A stretch of 64,000 nucleotides of DNA from Kordiimonadaceae bacterium UBA4441 (GTDB taxonomy: Bacteria; Pseudomonadota; Alphaproteobacteria; Sphingomonadales; Emcibacteraceae): contig DGPL01000040.1 of assembly GCA_002390425.1 (NCBI GenBank), positions 31,434 to 95,433 on the forward strand, read 5' to 3'. Position numbers and translations under genes: made by a program. The notes under the pieces were generated by a model, which saw only the letters and a list, made by a program, of their open reading frames with translations, was not told where the DNA came from and did no database searches. This document shows positions 27,883 through 36,404 of this stretch, piece after piece. Position 1 is the stretch's first letter, and the number at the start of each line of letters is the position of its first letter.

Positions 27883-28311
27883 TTAATTAAGTGAAAGCCC
27901 CGCGGATTGGTAAAAGGCTTGCGCTAAAATTTTTAGAATTTCATGAGATGTTGTAATTACTTTATTTTCAAGCACCTGATTTGATAATTCAAATACTTGA
28001 TTGTTTTCTGACATTGTCGGATCAAGTTTAAGCGCGCCCATTGACCAATCGGCGAATGCACGCCCAGTGATTTCTTGATCGAGTACTTTTGTGATCGTGT
28101 TATGCCTGTCATCATGCTGTATGATTTCGTATAGACTGTCTATGGCTTCGCTAGGACCTTCGATGATCTGAAAAAAACATCTATTAGCATATAACAGCAT
28201 GCCAGTGATGTTATTTTCTTTATTTCGCTTCACAGCAATATTTACAATCTCTTTTAATTGTTCATTATTAAAAGAGTTGTTTTGGCTAGAATAGTAAGCA
28301 ATTAATTTCAA
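27883..28311 (-). CDS. BLUF-domain blue-light photoreceptor
   Basis: Short stand-alone BLUF protein (142 residues) that should bind FAD and sense blue light. Key residues match the AppA spacing exactly: Tyr6, Asn30, Gln48 (in CFFQIIEG), Trp89 and Met91 (in FADWSMGAL), with NNITGMLLY and HDDRH also typical. About 45 residues after the BLUF core give the usual two C-terminal helices but no output domain, so it must signal through a partner protein. No obvious partner (diguanylate cyclase, regulator) is adjacent. Start by ATG at 28311. Confidence 0.92.
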   Translation of the reverse strand: MKLIAYYSSQNNSFNNEQLKEIVNIAVKRNKENNITGMLLYANRCFFQIIEGPSEAIDSLYEIIQHDDRHNTITKVLDQEITGRAFADWSMGALKLDPTMSENNQVFELSNQVLENKVITTSHEILKILAQAFYQSAGLSLN

Positions 28312-28358
28312 TATAAACGCCGTTTTTTTATATAACTAATGACCTTTGAAAAAGTAGA

Positions 28359-29534
28359 CTAGATCATTTTAGTAAGCGTTTCAATGAAGCGATCAATTTC
28401 TGTCTCGTCATTATAATAATGAATTGATGCTCTAACCATATTGGGGAGCTTATTTTTTCTCGCGTCAAGCAACGTGCTGCTCGGCTCGGAAAGACTAGTG
28501 TTTATGCCGTTTTCTCTAAGTTTATTGACGATATCTACGGCGTCATGGCCATCAACATGAAAAGTGGTTATGGCACATTGATGATCACTAATTGCATGGA
28601 TATTTACGCCACTAATTGAATTTAATTTATCTCTCAAATAGCCAGCGAGCTCATCATTGCGTCCTTTGATATTTTCAAGCCCAACTTCAAGCGCGTAATC
28701 AACGGCCGCGCCAAACCCAAGAATAGCAGCACAATTATTTTCCCAATTTTCAAATCGTTTAGCATCATTTCGAAGTTCATAAACGGTCGGACTTAACCAT
28801 TTCGCACTTCTAAGATCGACTATTGGCGGGTGTAATTCTTCAATGATAGATTTCTTGACGTAAAGAAACCCAACGCCGCGGGGGCCTCGTAAATATTTGC
28901 GGCTTGTTGCCGATAGCATATCACAACCGATTGCTTTCACATCGATGGGCATTTGTCCAACTGATTGACAGGCATCAACGAGGAATAAAATATCATGCTT
29001 TTTCGCAATCTTCCCCAAATCGCTCACCATATTCACTAGGCCACTATTGGTTGGAACATGTGTGGCGGAAATGAGCTTTACATTTTCATCAATCATATAT
29101 TCAAGAAGCTTCAAATCAAGATTGCCATTTTCATCGCTCGGGATTACCTCAACCGATACGCCCTTTTCCTTTTCCATATGAAGGTAGGCAATGAAATTGG
29201 ATACATATTCAGCTTCAACCGTAAGAATTCGGTCGCCCGGTTTAAAATCGATGGCGTAAAACCCCATGGCCCAGCCAACGGTGGCATTTTCAACGATTGC
29301 AATCTCCTCTGGAGTAGCATTTATCATTTTGGCAACGGATTTATATACATTTTCTAATTTGTCTTGAGACATAGCAAGGGCTTCATATCCGCCGATATCC
29401 GCTTCTAAATCAAGATAATCTTTTTGAGTATCAAGAACCGTTTGCGTCACTAGGGATGCGCCAGCATTGTTAAAATGGATGACTTTTTGTTTGCCGGGTG
29501 TATCGCCGTAAATTTTTTCTTTATCAAATGACAT
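28359..29534 (-). CDS. Aminotransferase class V-fold PLP enzyme
   Basis: Cytosolic fold-type I PLP enzyme (391 residues) of the cysteine-desulfurase / isopenicillin-N-epimerase-like superfamily. Seen are IHFNNAGASLVTQTVLD, IAIVENATVGWAMGF, SATHVPTNSGLVN, VDACQSVGQMPIDV with the cofactor aspartate, and the Schiff-base lysine in SATSRKYLRGPRGVGFLYV. No catalytic cysteine loop of the IscS/SufS kind is evident, so an epimerase, lyase or aminotransferase role is more likely than sulfur transfer. A related, broken gene lies at 61178-62392. Confidence 0.86.
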   Translation of the reverse strand: MSFDKEKIYGDTPGKQKVIHFNNAGASLVTQTVLDTQKDYLDLEADIGGYEALAMSQDKLENVYKSVAKMINATPEEIAIVENATVGWAMGFYAIDFKPGDRILTVEAEYVSNFIAYLHMEKEKGVSVEVIPSDENGNLDLKLLEYMIDENVKLISATHVPTNSGLVNMVSDLGKIAKKHDILFLVDACQSVGQMPIDVKAIGCDMLSATSRKYLRGPRGVGFLYVKKSIIEELHPPIVDLRSAKWLSPTVYELRNDAKRFENWENNCAAILGFGAAVDYALEVGLENIKGRNDELAGYLRDKLNSISGVNIHAISDHQCAITTFHVDGHDAVDIVNKLRENGINTSLSEPSSTLLDARKNKLPNMVRASIHYYNDETEIDRFIETLTKMI

Positions 29535-29609
29535 GTCTTTATCCTTCTAAAACGAGAAGATAATAGAACATAAAAAATCTACTTCCTCAATCAGATAAAT
29601 TGAGTTAGC

Positions 29610-31226
29610 ATGATAAAAAAACAAAAGGACATAACCTTGTATAAGTCTTTACTAGTTTTATTATTTTATGTGTTGAGTATAACTTTTTCTTTTGCTCAAA
29701 ACTTCCAATTTGTTGAAGCGACAATTGATGATATTCACGATGCTTTGAAGTCAGGTAAAATGACCTGTCGTGAAATCGTTTCCGGTTATATTGATCGCAT
29801 AAATTATTTTGACGAAGATACAAAATTAAATGCCATCACCGTTATAAATCGAGGGGCGCTCTCAAAAGCGGACGCGATAGATGAACGTCTTAAAAAGGGT
29901 GATGAATTAGGGTCACTATTCTGTGCGCCTATTTTGGTTAAGGATAATTATGATACTCATGATTTGCCGACCACGGGCGGATCAATTGCTTTAAAAGAAA
30001 ACTATCCACCTGACGATGCGTTTATGGTTAAAAAGTTACGCGACGCCGATGCTATTGTAATTGCAAAAACTAATATGGCGGAATGGGCGTTTAGCCCTCG
30101 AAAAACCAAAAGTTCTTCTTATGGAACGACGGCAAATGCTTATGACTTATCCCGCGTGCCCGCAGGCTCTAGCGGTGGTACAGCATCAGGCACTGCTGCA
30201 AGTTTCGGTGTGGCGGGGATGGGATCTGATACGGGGAATAGTATTCGTGGCCCATCGTCACATTTGGCGTTGTTTGGTATTCGTTCAACGATGGGTTTAA
30301 CCAGCCGTGACGGTGTTATTCCGCTTATTGGCGACCGTGATATTGCTGGACCTATGGCCCGAACTGTACGTGACGCTGCCAAGCTATTCAATGTAGTGGC
30401 AGGGTATGATCCAAAGGATCCGATGACTGAATTGGGTAAGGGAAAACGTAAAAAAGATTATACCGACTATCTGGATAAAGATGCATTAAAAGGAAAACGA
30501 ATAGGCATATTAAGATCACTTGTTTTTACCGAAGATGCGGATCCAGCGATTACGGCACTTTTTATTCAAGCGGTTGAGGATTTGAAATCGGCAGGCGCAA
30601 TTATTGTTGACCCTTTTGAAATTGATAATTTTTCTACACACCGTGAAGCCAATAATAGCTGCAGTCGCTTTAGGTATGATATGTATGTTTATTTAAAATC
30701 ATTAGGGGCGGATGCGCCAATTAAGGACGTCATGGAAGTTATGGAAAGTGGCCAATTTTCACCTGATGTTAAAGGCGGGCTTGAATATTTTGGTGATGGT
30801 CCCCTTGACGTTCATCCAAATGATCGCACACCACCATGTATGGAATTTCCAAATCACGCAGGACGCAATGTATTTAAACATGATGTTGTGACCTCAATGG
30901 ATAATCACAATGTCGAGGTTATCATTTATCCGAGCTGGACAAACCCACCAGCCACATTAGCGCGCGCTGACGAAGATTATAAAGGCGATAATAGTCAAAT
31001 TATTGCCCCAGCAACCGGACTACCTGCAGTTAGTATTCCCATGGGCTTTACATATGGAAACCTTCCGGCAGGGCTTCAAATTCTTGGTAGAGATTATAGC
31101 GAAGATTTATTATTCGCCGTTGCCTATTCATATGAACAAAACACAATGCACAGGAAACCGCCAAGGCGTTTCCCGGAAATAGAAAAACTAACACAATTTG
31201 CGAAAGTTACTAAAAATGGTCACTGA
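29610..31226 (+). CDS. Exported amidase (amidase-signature family)
   Basis: Amidase-signature hydrolase of 538 residues with an N-terminal signal peptide (SLLVLLFYVLSITFSFAQ), so it acts outside the cytoplasm. The Ser-cisSer-Lys triad is visible: Lys111 in PILVKDNYDT, Ser187 in PAGSSGGTASG and Ser211 in DTGNSIRGPSS. The C-terminal part ends with LPAGLQILGRDYSEDLL. The amide substrate is not predictable. The last 11 bases overlap the preferred start of fhs. Confidence 0.92.
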   Translation: MIKKQKDITLYKSLLVLLFYVLSITFSFAQNFQFVEATIDDIHDALKSGKMTCREIVSGYIDRINYFDEDTKLNAITVINRGALSKADAIDERLKKGDELGSLFCAPILVKDNYDTHDLPTTGGSIALKENYPPDDAFMVKKLRDADAIVIAKTNMAEWAFSPRKTKSSSYGTTANAYDLSRVPAGSSGGTASGTAASFGVAGMGSDTGNSIRGPSSHLALFGIRSTMGLTSRDGVIPLIGDRDIAGPMARTVRDAAKLFNVVAGYDPKDPMTELGKGKRKKDYTDYLDKDALKGKRIGILRSLVFTEDADPAITALFIQAVEDLKSAGAIIVDPFEIDNFSTHREANNSCSRFRYDMYVYLKSLGADAPIKDVMEVMESGQFSPDVKGGLEYFGDGPLDVHPNDRTPPCMEFPNHAGRNVFKHDVVTSMDNHNVEVIIYPSWTNPPATLARADEDYKGDNSQIIAPATGLPAVSIPMGFTYGNLPAGLQILGRDYSEDLLFAVAYSYEQNTMHRKPPRRFPEIEKLTQFAKVTKNGH

Positions 31227-32898
31227 ATATAAAAGCGATATTGAAATCGCCCGTGAAGCAACGGCAAAACCAATTGCCGACATTGCCGCAAAAATTGATA
31301 TCCCTGAAGATGCATTGATTAGATACGGAGATGATAAGGCAAAAGTAAGCCTCGATTATATTGAAAGTCTTTCGGACATGCCGGACGGTAAACTCATTCT
31401 TGTTACAGCCATTACACCGACACCCGCAGGTGAAGGTAAAACCACAACGACAGTGGGGCTCGGTGACGGGTTAAATCGGATCGGTAAAAAAGCAATGATT
31501 TGTATTCGTGAACCTTCCTTAGGACCATGCTTCGGAATGAAGGGTGGTGCAGCAGGTGGTGGGTACGCGCAAGTTATCCCTATGGAAGATATTAATCTTC
31601 ATTTTACGGGTGATTTTCACGCGATTACATCGGCAAATAACTTGCTTGCGGCGATGATTGATAATCATAATTATTGGGGAAACTCCACCCAACTTGATAA
31701 TCGCCGAATTACGTGGCGCCGTGTGATGGACATGAATGATCGCAGTTTGCGTGATATTGCAACTTCACTTGGTGGTGTGGCAAATGGTTTCCCGCGTGAA
31801 GGTGGCTTTGATATTACTCCTGCGTCCGAAGTAATGGCCATTTTCTGCTTGGCCAGTGGGCTTGATGATCTTCGTCGTCGCCTTGGCGGCATCACTATCG
31901 GTCAAACACGTGATAGAAAAACGATTTATGCCCGCGAAGTTAAAGCAGATGGTCCAATGACCGTATTGTTAAAAGATGCGCTTCAACCTAATCTGGTTCA
32001 AACACTGGAACATAATCCAGCGTTCATACATGGCGGTCCGTTTGCCAATATTGCCCATGGTTGTAATACGGTTATGGCGACAAAAGCCGCTCTTAAGATG
32101 GCTGATTACGTGGTAACGGAAGCTGGATTTGGTGCAGATTTAGGCGCCGAAAAATTCTTTGATATTAAATGCCGCAAAGCAGGTTTGAACCCTGATGCTG
32201 TTGTGCTTGTTGCGACGGTTCGTGCCTTAAAAATGCATGGTGGCGTGGGTAAAGATGATTTAGGAACGGAAAATGTTTCAGCCGTTAAAAAAGGTTTGGC
32301 AAATCTTGAACGTCACGCTGAAAATATTAGAAAATACGGCGTTGAAGCCGTCGTAGGTATTAACCGTTTCCCCACAGATACTAATGCGGAAATAGCAGCA
32401 GTGGTAGATGCCTGCGCCGCCGTAGGTATTAAAGCGGTAGAAAGTTATCATTGGGGATTAGGTAGTGAAGGCAGTGCCAATCTTGCGCAAGCGGTTGTTG
32501 ATACCATTAATGAGAGTAAATCTGACTTTAATGTTCTTTATCCGGATCATTTAAAATTAATGACTAAAATTGAGGTCATCGCAAAAGAAATTTACCGTGC
32601 CGATGAAGTCTTTGCCGATCAAAAAATTATAAATCAATTAAAAGATTTTGAAAAGGATGGCTTCGGTCATTTGCCGGTATGTATGGCGAAAACGCAGTAT
32701 AGCTTTTCCACCGATCCAGCGTTAAAAGGTGCGCCATCCGGGTATGGGGTTCCAATCCGAGAAGTACGGATTTCATCAGGAGCAGAGTTTATTCTTGTTG
32801 TATGTGGCGCCATTATGACCATGCCAGGATTACCTAGAGTTCCCGCAGCCGAAGCCATTGAAATTGATGAGAATGGTCTGGTACAAGGGTTGTTCTAG
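31216..32898 (+). CDS. fhs: Formate-tetrahydrofolate ligase
   Basis: ATP-dependent formation of 10-formyltetrahydrofolate from formate. The P-loop ITPTPAGEGKTTTTVGLGD, EPSLGPCFGMKGGAAGGGYA and INLHFTGDFHAITSANNLLAA are diagnostic. Starting at the ATG at 31216 gives 560 residues, the normal length; a TTG at 31198 would add six residues (MRKLLK) not expected in the family. The start lies inside the end of the amidase gene, so the two are translated from one message. Confidence 0.95.
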   Translation: MVTEYKSDIEIAREATAKPIADIAAKIDIPEDALIRYGDDKAKVSLDYIESLSDMPDGKLILVTAITPTPAGEGKTTTTVGLGDGLNRIGKKAMICIREPSLGPCFGMKGGAAGGGYAQVIPMEDINLHFTGDFHAITSANNLLAAMIDNHNYWGNSTQLDNRRITWRRVMDMNDRSLRDIATSLGGVANGFPREGGFDITPASEVMAIFCLASGLDDLRRRLGGITIGQTRDRKTIYAREVKADGPMTVLLKDALQPNLVQTLEHNPAFIHGGPFANIAHGCNTVMATKAALKMADYVVTEAGFGADLGAEKFFDIKCRKAGLNPDAVVLVATVRALKMHGGVGKDDLGTENVSAVKKGLANLERHAENIRKYGVEAVVGINRFPTDTNAEIAAVVDACAAVGIKAVESYHWGLGSEGSANLAQAVVDTINESKSDFNVLYPDHLKLMTKIEVIAKEIYRADEVFADQKIINQLKDFEKDGFGHLPVCMAKTQYSFSTDPALKGAPSGYGVPIREVRISSGAEFILVVCGAIMTMPGLPRVPAAEAIEIDENGLVQGLF

Positions 32899-33000
32899 GT
32901 TAGATTAAATCCCTATTCATCATTGAATTCATCTTTAAAATAGGTAAGATGAAAATGATATGTTATTACAGTAATGATTTATAGGGAAAACCATCATCCG

Positions 33001-34017
33001 ATGAAAAGCATATTTAAAAATATAGGTGTCATTTTATTAAGCGTGGAGATGATTATGTCGTCGACATTGCCGACATTCGCGCAAAGTAGGCAATTTAGCA
33101 TCGGAACAGGTTTTGTTGGTAGTTCCATGCATGCCCTTGGCACAGTTATGGCTAAGCATATGCAAAGAAACCTTCGCATGCGTGTAACGGCGCGACCATA
33201 TGTGGGACCAAGCGCATTTATGCCATTAATTAATGCCGGTGAAGTGACAATGGGATTATCCTCCATGGGTGAATCAAATTCTTCTTATTTGGGGCTTGAA
33301 ACGGAACCTATGAAAGATATTCGAACCATAGGACGTATTGTTGCTATGCCGTTTGCTTTTGTTGTTCGTAAAGACAGTGGAATTAAAACAATCGCAGACC
33401 TTAAAGGAAAAAAAGTAGTGCTTGATTTTGCTGCCGCTGGTGCTTTGACTGAAATGTCACAAACCATGCTTGATGGTGCAGGGTTAAGACGCGAAGATGT
33501 TGAAGTGGTCACTGTATCTGGCGTCGGGCAAGGCATTGAAGCGGTCGTTGAAGGAAATGCAGATGCAGCACCCGGAAGTGTGAGTATGGCAGCCGTAAGA
33601 AAAGCCAACGCGACAGCGGGAATTACAATTTTAAGTCTTGAAAAAGAGGGGTTTGAAGAAAGATTGAGCCAATCAGCTTATTCAGAAATCAGACCTTTTG
33701 TCGTGGGTGCGGATAGTTATCCGGGCGTTGAAACGGAAACAAGAATTTTTGCGCTTGATATTTATATTGTGGTGCCCAAATCATTATCAGATCAAGATGT
33801 GGTGAAAATATTGGATGTATTACATGCAAATTGGGATGATATTGGCAAGGATTATAACAATCTAACCAATTTCTCTCCTGCGGATTTAGTGCATGAAACG
33901 CAAACTGTGCCTTATCATAAAGCGGCTATTGAATATTTCAAAAGTGGAAAAGTACTAGCGAAATGGGATGAGGCAGCGGAGATGAGAAACCAAAAGTTGT
34001 TGGAAGTCTGGAATTAA
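33001..34017 (+). CDS. TAXI-family TRAP transporter substrate-binding protein
   Basis: Periplasmic solute receptor of a TAXI-type TRAP transporter. From the ATG at 33001 it has a signal peptide ending near PTFAQ; an upstream in-frame ATG at 32974 would only lengthen it. The TAXI motifs FSIGTGFVGSSMHALGTVMAKHM and LSSMGESNSSYLG are seen, then IADLKGKKVVLDF and VVEGNADAAPGSVSM. Length (338) is normal. The fused permease follows 6 bases later and a molybdenum hydroxylase after that, so the ligand may be the hydroxylase's substrate or product. Confidence 0.9.
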   Translation: MKSIFKNIGVILLSVEMIMSSTLPTFAQSRQFSIGTGFVGSSMHALGTVMAKHMQRNLRMRVTARPYVGPSAFMPLINAGEVTMGLSSMGESNSSYLGLETEPMKDIRTIGRIVAMPFAFVVRKDSGIKTIADLKGKKVVLDFAAAGALTEMSQTMLDGAGLRREDVEVVTVSGVGQGIEAVVEGNADAAPGSVSMAAVRKANATAGITILSLEKEGFEERLSQSAYSEIRPFVVGADSYPGVETETRIFALDIYIVVPKSLSDQDVVKILDVLHANWDDIGKDYNNLTNFSPADLVHETQTVPYHKAAIEYFKSGKVLAKWDEAAEMRNQKLLEVWN

Positions 34018-34023
34018 TAAACG

Positions 34024-35922
34024 GTGAGTGAACAAGAAATAGACAAGGGCGATGCCACCATTAAAAAAGCATTTAATGTTTTTATTTTTGGATTGCCGGT
34101 TTTATTTGGCGTTTGTTGGATTATGGGCGTACCGCTGCAGCTAGGCTTAGCCATTTTAGGCGGAAATTATTTAGCTCTTCTTATTGGGTTTTCTGTTGCA
34201 GCAGCTTTTATTTATTGGCCATATAGTGATAATGCCAAAACTATAGATTATATTTTGGCGTTGATCGCGGGTGGTGTTTGGCTTCTTTGTGCTTACCATT
34301 ATGAAGATTGGCTTCTTAATCAACATGACCGAACATTTTTTAAAATTTCCATGGCTGTTATTTCGATTGGATTGCTCACTGAAGGGGTGCGTAAAACAAC
34401 CGGAAACGGTATGGCAATAATCATTTTAGCGTCACTGCTATACGGTATATTTGGTCATAAAGCACCTGGTATTTTTGAAGGTGCGCAAAATGATTATGAC
34501 GCCCTTTTCATGTATCTTTATATTGATAGCAGCGCCGTTCTAGGTTTCATTATAATGGTAGCAGGTACATTGATCTTAGGATTTCTAATCCTTGGACAGG
34601 TAATGCAGGCGAGCGGAGCGACTAAATTTTTCTCAGATATTGCCATGGCATCAATCGGTCATAAACGTGGCGGTCCTGCAAAGGTTTCCGTAGTGGGTAG
34701 TTCGCTAATGGGAACCGTTAGTGGCGCGACCGTTGCGAATATAATGTCAACGGGCATGATATCAATTCCTTTGATGAAACGTAACGGCTTTAAAGGCGCG
34801 ATGGCAGCGGGGATTGAGGCCGTGGCTTCAAACGGTAGTCAGCTAGCACCACCCGTCATGGGGGCAACCGCTTTTATCATCGCGGAATATCTGGAAATGC
34901 CATATTCAACTATTGTCGCTGCTGCAATATTACCGGCTATTGTTTATTATGTTTTTCTATTTTGTCAGATTGATTTTTATGCCCGTGATAAAGGATTAGA
35001 AGGTCTTAAAAAATCGAAACTTCCAAAAATGTTTGATGTGATAAAAGCGGGCTGGCTTTTTATCATTCCGCTGGGTGTGCTAATTTTTTTCTTGTTTGTT
35101 CTTGCATTTAATCCTGCAAAATCTGCCCTATATGCGACGCTTTCTCTTTTGTTCCTTGCGCTTTTGAAATTTAAGAAATTACCATCACTTAAGATAATTT
35201 ATGAATGTATTCTGGGTCTTGGAAAACCATTTGTCATGCTTGTAATGATTTGTGCGGGGGCGGGGATCATCATTGGCGTAATAAATATGAGCGGTCTTGG
35301 CTTTAGCCTTGCTCTCGCACTGAGCGATGTTGGGATCGCTTATGGTTTATTTGTAATGCTTTTATTGACGGCGCTAGCGTCCATTGTTCTAGGGATGGGT
35401 ATGCCGACATCTGCCGTTTATATCATTGTCGCGATGCTTCTTGCGCCGGCTATAACCGATATGGGTGTGCCGGCCATTGCAGCACATTTCTTCGTCTTTT
35501 ATTTTGGACTTGCATCATTTTTAACGCCGCCGGTTGCGATTGCTTCCTATGCGGCAGCGAGCCTTGCGAAAGCAGATTTACGTGAAACAAGTATGGCTGG
35601 TCTTAAACTCGGATTATCTGCATTTATCATTCCCTTTTATTTTATCTATAACCCTGAAATATTGATGGTTGGCGAATGGAATGTCATTTTAAGCAGTTTT
35701 ACACTGCTGGTGATTGCGGGTGTTTTACTGGCGCGTGCGATTACATTATTTTCAAGTAGTGAAGAAAAATCGACAGCTTATGGTATGATTGATTTGTTAA
35801 TGTCAATCGTTGCGGGCACAGCAACCATATGGCTTGGCAAAGAAAATATACTATTATATGCTATCATGATTATTGGGATAGGCATGATTGTTTTTGGAAA
35901 TCGTTTTTTTAAAATCAAATAA
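34024..35922 (+). CDS. TAXI-TRAP transporter fused permease
   Basis: Inner-membrane permease in which the small (DctQ-like) and large (DctM-like) TRAP subunits are fused, as usual for TAXI systems; 632 residues with many membrane helices. The DctM signatures are visible: GGPAKVSVVGSSLMGTVSGA, GIEAVASNGSQLAPPVMGA and VLGMGMPTSAVYIIVAML, and YFGLASFLTPPVAIASYAAA. The start is GTG. Uptake is expected to be driven by a cation gradient. Confidence 0.92.
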   Translation: MSEQEIDKGDATIKKAFNVFIFGLPVLFGVCWIMGVPLQLGLAILGGNYLALLIGFSVAAAFIYWPYSDNAKTIDYILALIAGGVWLLCAYHYEDWLLNQHDRTFFKISMAVISIGLLTEGVRKTTGNGMAIIILASLLYGIFGHKAPGIFEGAQNDYDALFMYLYIDSSAVLGFIIMVAGTLILGFLILGQVMQASGATKFFSDIAMASIGHKRGGPAKVSVVGSSLMGTVSGATVANIMSTGMISIPLMKRNGFKGAMAAGIEAVASNGSQLAPPVMGATAFIIAEYLEMPYSTIVAAAILPAIVYYVFLFCQIDFYARDKGLEGLKKSKLPKMFDVIKAGWLFIIPLGVLIFFLFVLAFNPAKSALYATLSLLFLALLKFKKLPSLKIIYECILGLGKPFVMLVMICAGAGIIIGVINMSGLGFSLALALSDVGIAYGLFVMLLLTALASIVLGMGMPTSAVYIIVAMLLAPAITDMGVPAIAAHFFVFYFGLASFLTPPVAIASYAAASLAKADLRETSMAGLKLGLSAFIIPFYFIYNPEILMVGEWNVILSSFTLLVIAGVLLARAITLFSSSEEKSTAYGMIDLLMSIVAGTATIWLGKENILLYAIMIIGIGMIVFGNRFFKIK

Positions 35923-35937
35923 AATATAGGTGGATCA

Positions 35938-36402
35938 ATGGTTAAATTTATGGTCAACGGCAGGGAACACACCTTTGAAGGTGATGAGGATATGCCACTT
36001 CTTTGGTATTTGCGTGAAGATGTGAAATTAACAGGGACTAAATTTGGTTGTGGTATTGCGCAGTGCGGTGCTTGTACCGTTCATATGGGCGGTATGGCGC
36101 AGCGGTCCTGTTCTGTGCCCATGGCTGCCGTTGATGGTGAAGATATCGTTACCATAGAAGGGTTAGGCGATCAAGATCGCCTGCATGCGGTGCAGCGTGC
36201 TTGGGTCGAAGAAGACGTGGCCCAGTGCGGGTTCTGTCAATCTGGACAAATTATGGCGGTGGCATCATTTTTAAAAGATTTCCCGAACCCGACGGATGAA
36301 GACATTGATGAAAATCATACCAATCTGTGTCGCTGTGCGAGCTATGCCCGCATGAGAATTGCCATTCATAAGGCCGCAGCCTATTTAAGAGGGGAGGCAT
36401 AA
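35938..36402 (+). CDS. Molybdenum hydroxylase 2Fe-2S subunit (IorA-like)
   Basis: Electron-transfer subunit of a xanthine-oxidase-family hydroxylase, 154 residues. Two iron-sulfur clusters are indicated: plant-ferredoxin type CGIAQCGACTVH plus a further cysteine in RSCSVP, and the helical domain with CGFCQSG and LCRCASYAR. It has no signal peptide, so it would be carried across the membrane bound to the Tat-exported large subunit. The gene lies 15 bases after the TAXI permease and 2 bases before the large subunit. Confidence 0.93.
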   Translation: MVKFMVNGREHTFEGDEDMPLLWYLREDVKLTGTKFGCGIAQCGACTVHMGGMAQRSCSVPMAAVDGEDIVTIEGLGDQDRLHAVQRAWVEEDVAQCGFCQSGQIMAVASFLKDFPNPTDEDIDENHTNLCRCASYARMRIAIHKAAAYLRGEA

Positions 36403-36404
36403 TC

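Noticed and set aside
32928..32953. Hairpin TTCATCTT / AAGATGAA between fhs and the TAXI receptor
   Set aside because: Weak AT-rich eight-pair stem with a ten-base loop and no T tract; not supported as a terminator.
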